Shown here in pieces: positions 8,051-16,317 of a DNA stretch of 64,000 nucleotides. The translations under genes and the position numbers were made by a program. The first letter of the stretch is position 1. Every line of letters starts with the position of its first letter. Source of the DNA: Pseudomonas protegens (GTDB lineage Bacteria > Pseudomonadota > Gammaproteobacteria > Pseudomonadales > Pseudomonadaceae); the NCBI RefSeq assembly GCF_003363755.1, contig NZ_CP031396.1:3789001-3853000 (forward strand), given 5' to 3'. The notes under the pieces are model-generated. The model saw only the letters and a list, made by a program, of their open reading frames with translations. It was not told the DNA's origin and did no database searches.

Positions 8051-8971
8051 ATGAGTCCTCACACCCCTTTCGGCCAGCCGCTGCTGACCTTTCCCGATGC
8101 GGAAAAAAGCCCCCTGAGCATCCGCGCCAAGGCGCTGGTGTTCGTCGATCCACGTTCGCGACAACTGCGTGAAGAGCTGGAGCAACTGGCGCCCCGTGCG
8201 ATCTCGGTGCTGATCCGGGGTGAAACCGGCACCGGCAAGGAGCTGCTGGCCCGACACATCCACCGCGCCAGCGACCGCAGCGGGCTGTTTGTCTCGGTCA
8301 ACTGCGGCGCCATCAGCCCCACCTACGCCGACGCCGAACTGTTCGGCTACGCCGCCGGCAGCTTCAGCGGCTCCGCCAGCAGCCGGGCCGGCTGGTTCGG
8401 TTCGGCCAATGGTGGAACCCTGTACCTGGACGAGATCGGCGACTTGCCGCTGCCGATTCAGACCAAGCTGCTGGCAGCCCTGGAGAACCACGAAGTGACC
8501 CGGGTCGGCGCCCAGCAACCGAGCCCGGTGGATGTGCGCCTGGTGGCGGCCACCAGCATCGACCTGGCCCAGGCGGTGGCGGCGGGCAAGTTTCATGAGC
8601 GCCTGTACCGCTACCTCAGCGAGGGCCAGTTGGAGCTGCCGGCGCTGCGCGAGCGGGTCGGGGATATCGAGTCCCTGGCCGAGTATTTCCTGGGGATCTA
8701 CAGCCAGCGCCTGGACCTGCCGGTGCCGCTGATCAGCGAAGCCGCGCAACAGGCCCTGGAGCGCCACAGCTGGCCGGGCAATACCCGGGAGCTGGAGAAC
8801 GTCATTCACTTTGCGCTGCTGGTCAGCAGCGGCGAGGAAATCCTTCCCGAGCACCTCAACCTGCCGCCGACGCGCTCGCCGCTGGAGCAGATCGAGCTGC
8901 TGCTGCGGCAGATCGCCGAGAGCGATTCAGACGCGGATCGCCAGGCCCTCAAGCGCCTGCTGGCGGTGTAG
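8051..8971 (+). CDS. Sigma-54-dependent activator (AAA+ only, SfnR-like), atypical
   Basis: A 306-residue protein that is almost only a sigma-54 activator AAA+ domain: Walker A GETGTGK at 57-63, Walker B GGTLYLDEIGDL at 121-132, sensor II arginine in WPGNTRELEN. It has no N-terminal sensor domain, and I see no Fis-type helix-turn-helix at the C-terminus. The sigma-54-contacting loop, normally GAFTGA, reads GSFSGS at 103-108. SfnR of Pseudomonas, which activates sulfone-use genes during sulfate limitation, likewise lacks a sensor domain. The next gene is preceded by a good -24/-12 promoter and is the obvious target. The TAG stop lies inside a REP element, so the C-terminus may have been altered by the insertion. 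Confidence 0.85.
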   Translation: MSPHTPFGQPLLTFPDAEKSPLSIRAKALVFVDPRSRQLREELEQLAPRAISVLIRGETGTGKELLARHIHRASDRSGLFVSVNCGAISPTYADAELFGYAAGSFSGSASSRAGWFGSANGGTLYLDEIGDLPLPIQTKLLAALENHEVTRVGAQQPSPVDVRLVAATSIDLAQAVAAGKFHERLYRYLSEGQLELPALRERVGDIESLAEYFLGIYSQRLDLPVPLISEAAQQALERHSWPGNTRELENVIHFALLVSSGEEILPEHLNLPPTRSPLEQIELLLRQIAESDSDADRQALKRLLAV

Positions 8972-9097
8972 CCGCTGCCGCAGGCTGCGACCGGCTGCGC
9001 AGCAGACGCAAAACCGTTCACCACGATCCTGCTGGATAGCCACGGAACCCCTGGCGCCGACTGCGTCGTCGTTCGCAGCCTGCGGCAGCGGCTACAG
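8967..9097. repeat. REP doublet (family A) overlapping the stop codon of the activator gene
   Basis: It starts TGTAGCCGCTGCCGCAGGCT and ends with the inverted copy CCTGCGGCAGCGGCTACAGG. Seven members of this family occur in the window, all outside genes or just at their ends. Here the first bases supply the TAG stop of the upstream gene. Confidence 0.85.
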
Positions 9098-9202
9098 GGG
9101 CGGTGGTGGGGCGGGATGTATGAACAAAATGGAATATGAACGTGAATAAAAGATATTGTTCGGGAATAAAAAATCTCGGTATTGTCCGCTTCACGCCAGC
9201 AG

Positions 9203-9218
9203 TGGCACATCACTGGCA
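9203..9218 (+). promoter_or_regulatory. Sigma-54 (-24/-12) promoter of the MetQ-type gene
   Basis: TGGCAC, five bases, then TGGCA. The GG and GC doublets are exactly 12 bases apart, as required for RpoN promoters (consensus TGGCAC-N5-TTGCA). It lies 57 bases before the ATG and immediately downstream of a sigma-54 activator gene. Confidence 0.7.
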
Positions 9219-9274
9219 CCCTTATAAGCACCTCATTTGAAGCCGTCGTCGATCCCGACACCTAAGGACCTTGC

Positions 9275-10057
9275 ATGAAAAAAGTTCTGTTGTTCACCGC
9301 ACTGGCGGCAGCCCTGAGCGCCGGTATTGCCCAGGCCGGCGAGAAGCTGGTGGTTGCCGCGACTCCGGTGCCCCACGCCGAGATTCTCGAGCTGATCAAG
9401 CCAACCCTGGCCAAGGAAGGCGTGGACCTGGAGATCAAGGTCTTCACCGACTACGTGCAACCCAACGTACAGGTCGATCAGAAGCGTCTGGACGCCAACT
9501 ACTTCCAGACCCTGCCGTACCTGAAGAACTTCAACGAGGGCAAGGGCACTCACCTGGAAACCGTGATCGGTGTGCACGTCGAACCCTTCGGCGGCTACTC
9601 GAAGAAGGTCAAGTCCCTGGCCGAGCTGAAAGATGGCGCCACCATTGCCATCCCCAACGAAGGCAGCAACAGCGGCCGGGCCCTGATCCTGCTGCACAAG
9701 GCCGGTCTGATCGAGCTCAAGGACCCGAAGAACGCTGTGTCCACGCCCAAGGACATCGCCAAGAACCCGCACAACTTCAAGTTCAAGGAGCTTGAGTCGG
9801 CCATGCTGCCACGGGTCCTGGATCAGGTTGACCTGGACATGATCAACACCAACTACGCCCTGGAAGCGGGCCTGAACCCGGCCAAGGATGCGCTGGTCAT
9901 CGAAGGCGCCGATTCGCCTTACGTGAACTACCTGGTGGCCCGTCCGGACAACAAGGACAGCGCGGCGATCCAGAAGCTGGCCAAGGCCCTGACCAGCCCA
10001 GAGGTCAAAACCTTCATCGAGAAGAAATACAGCGGCGCGGTACTGCCGGCGTTCTGA
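9275..10057 (+). CDS. MetQ/NlpA-family ABC substrate-binding protein
   Basis: A 260-residue periplasmic protein with a Sec signal peptide cleaved after AQA (about residue 21); there is no lipobox cysteine. The mature part is a complete NlpA/MetQ domain (VVAATPVPHAEILE, DANYFQTLPYL, IAIPNEGSNSGRAL). Family members bind methionine and related compounds for the MetNI importer. No permease or ATPase follows, so it is an orphan that may use the MetNI at 21.5-23.2 kb. The upstream sigma-54 promoter and SfnR-like activator indicate induction under sulfur limitation. AGGACC precedes the ATG and a strong terminator follows the gene. Confidence 0.88.
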   Translation: MKKVLLFTALAAALSAGIAQAGEKLVVAATPVPHAEILELIKPTLAKEGVDLEIKVFTDYVQPNVQVDQKRLDANYFQTLPYLKNFNEGKGTHLETVIGVHVEPFGGYSKKVKSLAELKDGATIAIPNEGSNSGRALILLHKAGLIELKDPKNAVSTPKDIAKNPHNFKFKELESAMLPRVLDQVDLDMINTNYALEAGLNPAKDALVIEGADSPYVNYLVARPDNKDSAAIQKLAKALTSPEVKTFIEKKYSGAVLPAF

Positions 10058-10097
10058 TGAACTAGGCTACTGAAGCGACAAACCCCTTCAAGGTTTG

Positions 10098-10132
10098 AAC
10101 GCCGACGGCTATCACAGCGTCGGCGTTTTTTA
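10098..10132 (+). terminator. Rho-independent terminator after the MetQ-type gene
   Basis: AACGCCGACG (10098-10107) pairs with CGTCGGCGTT (10118-10127) around a ten-base loop, followed by TTTTTTATT. Confidence 0.88.
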
Positions 10133-10178
10133 TTGCGTCCGCAAAAGCCGCAAGAGCCGGCCGGGCGGCGTTGCGTTT

Positions 10179-10250
10179 GCCGGCGAAGAGCTCCTCAGGC
10201 CGGGTACGAACCTGAAGGGCGCCTTCGCTGGCAAGCCAGCTCCTACACAA
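10179..10250. repeat. REP element (family B), partly decayed
   Basis: CGCTGGCAAGCCAGCTCCTA near 10225-10246 is the inverted form of the family-B arm GTAGGAGCTGGCTTGCCAGC found at 20.5 and 31.4 kb. The left arm (CCGGCGAAGAGCTCCT) is degenerate. The rest of the 10133-10623 gap holds no gene I can support; its last 180 bases include an AT-rich stretch (about 10508-10548) that probably holds the promoter of the next operon. Confidence 0.65.
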
Positions 10251-10623
10251 GCCAGCTCTTACACAAGTGGAGCGCTTTTGGCGGTGGCTTGGGTGGCGCG
10301 GCGCAACGCCGTCAGCCACTTCATCAGTTCATGGGGGGGCAGGGGTTGCGGGGGCTTTGTATCGGCCATGGTGGTCGTCCTTGAGGGGGGTAGCGTCCAG
10401 TGGAGGTGCGGGCGCGAAAGCTCCGTTCGACCCGGTTGAAAAGGTAGTAGCCCGGCGCCAGCCCGGCAAATCCGCGGGTTAGGTTTTTGGGTGATATCAA
10501 TATGCTCTAACGGTATTTAAATTCTGCTTTTTATAGCTATAAAGTCGCGGCAGCCGGGCGGTTACCCACTGCCCCACGGACTGCACCACCGTCGCTGTAC
10601 CCCAGCGGCGTTCAGGATGATTC

Positions 10624-11289
10624 ATGACCCTCGATTACGCGTTTATCCTCAGCACCCTGCCGGCCTTTCTCAAAGCCGTGGGAGTGACCCTGCAGGTCGG
10701 CCTGATCGCCATCGGCACCTCGCTGCTGGTAGCCCTGATCAACGCCACTGTCCTGGTGTTTCGCACCCCTTACCTGCACCGCCTGATCGGCCTGTACGTG
10801 GAACTGGCGCGCAACACACCGCTGTTGATCCAGCTGTTCTTCGTCTACTTCGCCTTGCCGGCCCTGGGGATCAAGGTCTCGGGTTTTGCCGCGGCGATCA
10901 TCACCATGACCTTTCTCGGCGGCGCCTACCTCACCGAAGTGCTGCGCGCCGGGGTCGAAGCCGTGCCCCAGGCGCAGCTGGAATCGGGGCGCTCCATAGG
11001 CCTGTCGCAGTGGCAGTTGCTGCGCTACGTGATCCTGCCCCAGGCCGGGATCCTCAGTCTGCCGTCGCTGTTCGCCAATTTCATTTTCCTGCTCAAGGAA
11101 ACCACCGTGGTTTCGGCGGTGGCGGTGCCGGAGATTCTCTACACCACCAAGAGCTACATCGCCCTGTACTACAAGACCTACGAAATGCTCGCGGTGCTGA
11201 CGCTGATCTGCGTGCTGTTGTTCTTGCCGCTGTCGCTGTTGCTCAGCCGTCTGGAAAGGAGGTTGCAACATGGCCAGTTCGGGTCTTGA
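10624..11289 (+). CDS. Polar amino acid ABC transporter permease, HisM/YecS family (1)
   Basis: A 221-residue inner-membrane permease with about five helices and the family EAA loop (GAYLTEVLRAGVEAVPQAQL then ESGRSIGLSQWQLLRYVILP) that docks the ATPase. First gene of a four-gene operon with overlapping ends: permease, permease, ATPase, binding protein. It is a polar amino acid importer. The setting between sulfur genes suggests cystine or another sulfur amino acid, but the substrate is inferred only. Confidence 0.9.
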   Translation: MTLDYAFILSTLPAFLKAVGVTLQVGLIAIGTSLLVALINATVLVFRTPYLHRLIGLYVELARNTPLLIQLFFVYFALPALGIKVSGFAAAIITMTFLGGAYLTEVLRAGVEAVPQAQLESGRSIGLSQWQLLRYVILPQAGILSLPSLFANFIFLLKETTVVSAVAVPEILYTTKSYIALYYKTYEMLAVLTLICVLLFLPLSLLLSRLERRLQHGQFGS

Positions 11290-11929
11290 GCTGTTGCTGG
11301 TGTCCTTGCCGCAACTGGCCCGGGGCGCTTCGCAGACTTTGTCGATTTCGCTGTTGAGCATTGCCTTCAGCACCCTGGGCGGGGTGCTCTACGGCGTGCT
11401 GCGCAGCCTGCAACGCAAGGTGCTGGATGTACCGTTGCGAATCTACCTGGAGCTGTTCCGGGCGATCCCGGTGCTGGTCTGGTTGTACCTGCTGTTCTTC
11501 GGCTTTCCGATCTTCTTCGGCCTCAGCATTCCCAGCTTCACCTGCGCGGTGCTGGTGCTGTCGCTGTGGGGCGCCAGCGAAGTCGGCGAGGTGGTGCGCG
11601 GGGCCCTGCAATCCCTGCCCCGGGGCCAGCGTGAAGCGGGCTTGTCCATCGGCCTCTCCGGTGCCCAGCTATACGGCTACGTCTTGCTGCCCCAGGCGCT
11701 GAAGCGCATGACGCCGCCGACCATCAACGTCTACACGCGAATCATCAAGACCAGCTCCCTGGCGGTGCTGATCGGCGTGGTGGACGTGATCAAAGTCGGC
11801 CAGCAGATCATCGAGCGCACCTACGAATCGGTGCTGATCTATGGCGCCCTGTTCCTGTTTTTCTTCTTTATCTGCTACCCGCTGTCGGCCGCCTCCCGCG
11901 TGCTGGAGCGGCGCTGGACGCAAGCATGA
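11270..11929 (+). CDS. Polar amino acid ABC transporter permease, HisM/YecS family (2)
   Basis: A 219-residue permease, partner of the preceding one. It has the EAA loop ASEVGEVVRGALQSLPRGQR then EAGLSIGLSGAQLYGYVLLP. It overlaps the first permease by 20 bases and has a strong AGGAGG 7 bases before its ATG. The two permeases probably form a heterodimer, as in HisQM or GltJK systems. Confidence 0.9.
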   Translation: MASSGLELLLVSLPQLARGASQTLSISLLSIAFSTLGGVLYGVLRSLQRKVLDVPLRIYLELFRAIPVLVWLYLLFFGFPIFFGLSIPSFTCAVLVLSLWGASEVGEVVRGALQSLPRGQREAGLSIGLSGAQLYGYVLLPQALKRMTPPTINVYTRIIKTSSLAVLIGVVDVIKVGQQIIERTYESVLIYGALFLFFFFICYPLSAASRVLERRWTQA

Positions 11930-12708
11930 GCGCATTGATCGAGTTCCAGGGTTTCAACAAGTTCTTCGGCCCGCAGCAGGTGCTCAAGGAGGTCGACCTG
12001 CGCGTGGCGGCGGGGGAGGTGATCGTCATCCTCGGCCCCAGCGGCTGCGGCAAGAGCACTCTGCTGCGTTGCCTCAACGGCCTGGAAAGCGCCCACAGCG
12101 GCCATCTGCGTTTCGCCGGGCGCGAGCTGCTCAGCCCCGACACCGACTGGCGTCAGGTGCGCCAGCAGATCGGCATGGTGTTCCAGAGCTATCACCTGTT
12201 CCCCCACATGAACGTGCTGGACAACCTCCTCCTCGGGCCGCTCAAGGTGCAAAAGCGCGAGCCCCGCGAAGCCCGGGCCCAGGCCGAAGCGTTGCTGGAG
12301 CGGGTGGGCCTCTTGGACAAGCGCGAGGCCTTTCCCCGGCAGCTGTCCGGCGGCCAGCAGCAACGCATCGCCATCGTCCGCTCGTTGTGCATGAACCCCC
12401 AGGTGATGCTGTTCGATGAGGTCACCGCCGCCCTTGATCCGGAGATGGTCAAGGAAGTGCTGCAGGTGATCCAGGGCCTGGCCCGGGACGGCATGACCCT
12501 GTTGATCGTCACCCATGAAATGGCCTTCGCCCGGGCCGTGGCCGACCGCATCGTGTTCATGGATGGCGGGCGCATCGTGGAACAGAACACCCCCGAGGCT
12601 TTCTTCACCAACCCGCAGAGCGCACGCGCGCAGCAGTTCCTGGAGAAGTTCTCGTTCGTTGAAGCACTGCCCAAGAAAGCCCCTAAAAAGGAACTGGAGC
12701 TCTTATGA
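11926..12708 (+). CDS. Polar amino acid ABC transporter ATPase
   Basis: A 260-residue nucleotide-binding protein with Walker A GPSGCGKST near residue 38, the Q loop in GMVFQSYHLFPH, signature LSGGQQQR near 145, Walker B VMLFDEVTAALDP and the H-loop VTHEM. The family usually has DEPTSALDP, so DEVTAALDP is a mild variant. It overlaps both neighbours by four bases (ATGA), showing tight translational coupling. A lysine-rich tail (LPKKAPKKELELL) extends beyond the usual end. Confidence 0.93.
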   Translation: MSALIEFQGFNKFFGPQQVLKEVDLRVAAGEVIVILGPSGCGKSTLLRCLNGLESAHSGHLRFAGRELLSPDTDWRQVRQQIGMVFQSYHLFPHMNVLDNLLLGPLKVQKREPREARAQAEALLERVGLLDKREAFPRQLSGGQQQRIAIVRSLCMNPQVMLFDEVTAALDPEMVKEVLQVIQGLARDGMTLLIVTHEMAFARAVADRIVFMDGGRIVEQNTPEAFFTNPQSARAQQFLEKFSFVEALPKKAPKKELELL

Positions 12709-13589
12709 AAACTGCCAAGTCTTCGCTGTTGTTACTGCCGCTGTTCGGTCTGGCCCTGCTGGCCGGCTGCGATAAATCCAATGATGCACCCAAGCCTGCG
12801 GCCACCGCTGCCAGCGCCGCGCCGGCGGCCGGTTACCTGGACAAGATCAAGGCTCGGGACAAGCTGATCGTCGGCGTGTTCACCGACAAGCCGCCGTTCG
12901 GTTTCGTCGATGAAACCGGGCGCTATGTGGGCTTCGATACCGACATCGGCCGCCAGTTCGCCAAGGACCTGTTGGGGGACGAGAACAAGGTGGAGTTCGT
13001 CGCCGTGGAACCGGCCAGCCGCATTCCCTTCCTGCAGAGCGACAAGGTCGACCTGATCCTGGCCAACATGACCGTGACCCCGGAGCGCAAGCAAGCGGTG
13101 GAATTCACCAACCCCAACCTCAAGGTGGCGGTGCAGGCCCTGGTGCCCGAAGGCAGCCCGGTGAAGAGCCTGGATGACCTGGCAAGCCGCACCACCATCG
13201 TCACCACCGGCACCACCGCAGACATCTGGCTGACCCAGAACCACCCGGACTGGAAGCTGCTCAAGTTCGAGAAGAACACCGAGTCCCTGCAAGCCCTGGC
13301 CAATGGCCGTGGCGACGCCTACGCCCAGGACAACCTGATTCTGTTCAGCTGGTCCAAGCAGAACCCGGGCTACCGCGTATTGCCCCAGACCCTGGGCGAG
13401 CAGGCACCGATTGCCCCGGCGGTGAAGAAGGGCAACCTCGAACTGCGGGACTGGGTGAATGCCGAGCTGGCCAAGCTGGGCGAAGAAAAGTACCTGCTCA
13501 AGCTGTATGACCAGTACGTGCGCAAAGAGCTGAGCGACGACACCCCGCCTGAGAGCGTGATTGTCGAAGGCGGCAAATGGCAGGGCTGA
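12705..13589 (+). CDS. Amino acid-binding lipoprotein of the ABC operon (SBP family 3)
   Basis: A 294-residue binding protein with a lipoprotein signal (LALLAGC, lipidated Cys22), an Ala/Pro-rich linker (about 27-46) and a full family-3 solute-binding domain (LIVGVFTDKPPFGFVDETGR, GFDTDIGRQFAKDL, VEFTNPNLKVAVQALVP). It overlaps the ATPase gene by ATGA and closes the operon. A binding protein anchored to the membrane is less common in Gram-negative amino acid systems. The ligand is unknown; cystine or a sulfur amino acid is plausible from context. Confidence 0.88.
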   Translation: MKTAKSSLLLLPLFGLALLAGCDKSNDAPKPAATAASAAPAAGYLDKIKARDKLIVGVFTDKPPFGFVDETGRYVGFDTDIGRQFAKDLLGDENKVEFVAVEPASRIPFLQSDKVDLILANMTVTPERKQAVEFTNPNLKVAVQALVPEGSPVKSLDDLASRTTIVTTGTTADIWLTQNHPDWKLLKFEKNTESLQALANGRGDAYAQDNLILFSWSKQNPGYRVLPQTLGEQAPIAPAVKKGNLELRDWVNAELAKLGEEKYLLKLYDQYVRKELSDDTPPESVIVEGGKWQG

Positions 13590-13630
13590 GGCGTACTGGC
13601 GGCTGCTGAAACCGGGTCCTGAATCCACGG

Positions 13631-13735
13631 TGTAGCCGCTGCCGAAGGCTGCGAACGGCTCCGAAGCAGACGCCGCTCTTGAGGGCCTCGCAAGGTCCTG
13701 CGGACCTTATCGCAGCCTGCGGCAGCGGCTACAGG
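13631..13735. repeat. REP doublet (family A)
   Basis: Inverted arms TGTAGCCGCTGCCGAAGGCT and CTGCGGCAGCGGCTACAGG enclose about 60 bases. The inner sequence is nearly identical to the element at 21364-21467, so both look like recent copies. It lies between the convergent ends of the ABC operon and the ATPase gene. Confidence 0.88.
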
Positions 13736-13753
13736 GTGTGGGAGGCGCGATTT

Positions 13754-14950
13754 TCAGTCGGGCCAGTACCAGGCCGGTTCGTCGAGCATGCGCTGGCCGA
13801 CGATGCCGGTCTGGCCCAGCTCTTTCTCCAGCACGATGCAGTTGCACTCGGGGTCTTCCTGCAAGGCCGCGATCAGGCGCCGGGCGTGGGACACCACCCA
13901 CACCTGGCACTGCTCTGAAGCCCTGATGATCAAGCGCGCCAGGGCCGGCAACAGGTCCGGGTGCAGGCTGGTCTCCGGTTCGTTGAGCACCATCAGGCTC
14001 GGCGGACGCGGGGTCAGCAAGGCCGCTACCAGCAACAGGTAGCGCAAGGTGCCGTCCGACAGTTCCGCCGCCGACAGCGGTCGCAACAAGCCTTCCTGGT
14101 GGAGCTGCACGCCGAACAACCCCCCGGGAACGGCATCGATTTCCAGCCGCGAATCCGGGAAGGCATCGGCGATGCTCTCGTACAGAGCCTGCTGATCGCC
14201 CACCTCGATGATGGTCTGCAACGCCGCGGCCAGGTCACGGCCATCGTGGTGCAGCACCGGGGTGCGGGTGCCCAGCTGCGGTCGGCGCGCGGGTGCCTGG
14301 CTGTCGGTACGCAAGTGGTCATAAAAACGCCAGCCACGAATCTGCTCGCGCAGATGCAGGACCTCAGGCGATGAGCTCAGGTTGCCCACCCGGTCGAACA
14401 GGCTTTCGCCGCTGCTCGTATGCTGCGCCAGCACCTCCCATTGACGCCCCGTGCGGGCTCGCACCATCGGTCCCTGGCGGTCTACCAGCGCGCTTGCCGA
14501 GCGATACAGGGGCCCGCCCCAGATGCTCTCGCGCTTGATCCACGGGTCGAGAGTGAAGCGCGAGGCAATCGGCAAGCTGTGCCCGGGCAACATGAAATGA
14601 CCGCTGGAGTCCGGCAGCCCCAGGCTGATCGCATAACCGAAGTCCTCACCGGCAAAGCCCAGTTGCAGACGTCTGGCGGCCTTGCGCGTTCCACCCTGGA
14701 TCGCGACTTCACCCTGGCTCATGCGCCGGCTGATCCGTTCCGGCCCGGCCCACAAGGTCGAGTCCAACCCGCCTTCCTTGGCCAGGGCATTGACCACGCC
14801 GCCCTGGGCGGTCTCTGCCAGCAGGCGCAGGGCCCGGTACAGATTGGACTTGCCGCTGCCATTGGCGCCGGTGATCAGGTTCAGTCGGCCGAGGGGCATC
14901 ACCAGTTTGTTGATGGAGCGGTAATTGGCCACCGCCAGGGTCTTGAGCAT
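13754..14950 (-). CDS. SMC/RecF-like AAA ATPase (COG4637-type)
   Basis: A 398-residue single-domain ABC-type ATPase related to RecF/SMC heads. Walker A is GANGSGKSN at about 31-39, after MLKTLAVANYRSINKLVMPL. The signature-like LSDGTLRYLLLVAALL and Walker B LMVLNEPETSLHPDLLPALA lie near residues 305-340. The Walker B aspartate is replaced by Asn (NEPE), which I believe is usual in this subfamily. AGGAG lies 7 bases before the ATG at 14950; an upstream open frame with an Arg-rich stretch is probably untranslated and overlaps a REP. There is no partner nuclease next to it, so I do not call it an OLD-type defence system. Function unknown. Confidence 0.82.
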   Translation of the reverse strand: MLKTLAVANYRSINKLVMPLGRLNLITGANGSGKSNLYRALRLLAETAQGGVVNALAKEGGLDSTLWAGPERISRRMSQGEVAIQGGTRKAARRLQLGFAGEDFGYAISLGLPDSSGHFMLPGHSLPIASRFTLDPWIKRESIWGGPLYRSASALVDRQGPMVRARTGRQWEVLAQHTSSGESLFDRVGNLSSSPEVLHLREQIRGWRFYDHLRTDSQAPARRPQLGTRTPVLHHDGRDLAAALQTIIEVGDQQALYESIADAFPDSRLEIDAVPGGLFGVQLHQEGLLRPLSAAELSDGTLRYLLLVAALLTPRPPSLMVLNEPETSLHPDLLPALARLIIRASEQCQVWVVSHARRLIAALQEDPECNCIVLEKELGQTGIVGQRMLDEPAWYWPD

Positions 14951-14989
14951 GCCGGGTCTCCTGTTGCGTGGTGCGCAGTGTGCCTGATT

Positions 14990-15124
14990 TGTAGAGCGGG
15001 AGCTTGCTCGCCACCGGCTCCGAAACCGCTGCTGTGTTTGCCCGGACAGGGGGCGCTGCAAGGCTGGCGACTACGGCGCCCAGGGGCGTCGGTCGGCCGA
15101 GCGGGAGCGGGCGCCCTCGCTACG
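14990..15124. repeat. REP element (family C)
   Basis: GTAGAGCGGGAGCTTGCTCG on the left is inverted on the right as CGAGCGGGAGCGGGCGCCCT, with a GC-rich centre. Relatives lie at 24118-24250 and 55767-55914. It separates the divergent ATPase gene and triA. Confidence 0.7.
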
Positions 15125-15222
15125 AAAGCCCTGCTTATGAGACCTGCGTGCAAGGGTTGAACCCTGTTCTAAGCTCACAGTCGTAACGTCACTGGCGCGA
15201 CGATCTAGCACAAGGAGCCTGC

Positions 15223-16317
15223 ATGGCTGGTCTCAAATCGAGGTGGATAGTGGGGCTGAGTCTGCTGGCGCTGCTCGGCGGCTGCGGAGCGGAAAAGCCG
15301 ACCGAGAAGGAACGCCCGCGGGTGCGTATCCAGCAAGTGCAGAGCAGCGATTTTGCCCCGTCGGTGACCCTCACCGGTGACGTCCAGGCTCGGGTGCAGA
15401 CCGAGTTGTCGTTCCGCGTTGGCGGCAAGATCATCCAGCGTCTGGTGGATGTCGGCGACCGGGTTTCCGCCCAGCAGGTACTGGCCCGGCTCGACCCCAA
15501 GGACTTGCAGACCAACGTCGATTCCGCCGCTGCCGCGGTGTTTGCCGAACAGGCGCGGGTCAAGCAGGCCAGCGCAGCCTTCGTCCGCCAGCAGAAGCTC
15601 CTGCCCAAGGGCTACACCAGCCAGAGCGAATACGATTCGGCCCAGGCCGCCCTGCGCAGTAGCCAGAGCGCCTTGAGCGCGGCCCAGGCACAGTTGGCCA
15701 ATGCCCGCGAGCAGTTGAGCTACACCGAACTGGTGGCCGAGGCGCCGGGGGTGATCACCGCGCGTCAGGCCGAGGTGGGCCAGGTGGTGCAGGCCACCAT
15801 GCCGATCTTCAGCCTGGCTCGGGACGGCGAGCGCGACGCGGTGTTCAACGTCTACGAATCGCTGCTGATGCAGCCGCCGGGCCAGGAAACCATCCACGTC
15901 AGCCTGCTGGACAACCCCAAGGTGACCACCACCGGCAAGGTCCGCGAGGTGACCCCGGTGGTCTCGGCCCAGAGCGGTACGGTGCAGGTCAAGGTGGTGC
16001 TCGATTCGCTGCCGGCGGGCATGGACCTGGGCTCGGTGGTCAGTGCCACCGCCCGGGCCCACGGCAAGGCCACGGTGGTGCTGCCTTGGTCGGCCTTGAC
16101 CAAGAACCTCAGCGAACCGGCGGTGTGGCTGGTGGGCGAGGACGGCAAGACCGTGCTGCACAGCGTCAAGGTCGGGCGTTACCTGACCGGCCAGGTGATC
16201 ATCAGCGACGGCCTCAAGGGCGGCGAGAACGTGGTGGTGGCCGGGGGGCAGTTGTTGCACCCGGGGATGTTGGTCGAGATTGCCGGGCCGACCAAGGAAC
16301 AGGGAGCACAACCATGA
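15223..16317 (+). CDS. triA: RND efflux periplasmic adaptor lipoprotein TriA
   Basis: A 364-residue membrane-fusion protein with a lipoprotein signal (LLALLGGC, Cys21), a split lipoyl/barrel-sandwich domain, an alpha-helical hairpin rich in Ala and Gln (about 105-165) and a C-terminal beta domain ending in GGENVVVAGGQLLHPGMLVE. AAGGAG precedes the ATG. Two different adaptors followed by one RND pump is the hallmark of TriABC of P. aeruginosa (triclosan and detergent efflux), which needs both adaptors and the separate outer-membrane channel OpmH. No outer-membrane gene is present here either. Confidence 0.88.
   Translation: MAGLKSRWIVGLSLLALLGGCGAEKPTEKERPRVRIQQVQSSDFAPSVTLTGDVQARVQTELSFRVGGKIIQRLVDVGDRVSAQQVLARLDPKDLQTNVDSAAAAVFAEQARVKQASAAFVRQQKLLPKGYTSQSEYDSAQAALRSSQSALSAAQAQLANAREQLSYTELVAEAPGVITARQAEVGQVVQATMPIFSLARDGERDAVFNVYESLLMQPPGQETIHVSLLDNPKVTTTGKVREVTPVVSAQSGTVQVKVVLDSLPAGMDLGSVVSATARAHGKATVVLPWSALTKNLSEPAVWLVGEDGKTVLHSVKVGRYLTGQVIISDGLKGGENVVVAGGQLLHPGMLVEIAGPTKEQGAQP

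Noticed and set aside
10095..10439. Forward frames after the orphan MetQ-type gene
   Set aside because: They run through a terminator and a REP element, and their protein sequence looks random.
13754..14950. OLD/RecF-like ATPase as a phage-defence gene
   Set aside because: No partner nuclease, toxin or helicase next to it, and neighbours are core genes; a housekeeping or unknown role is as likely.
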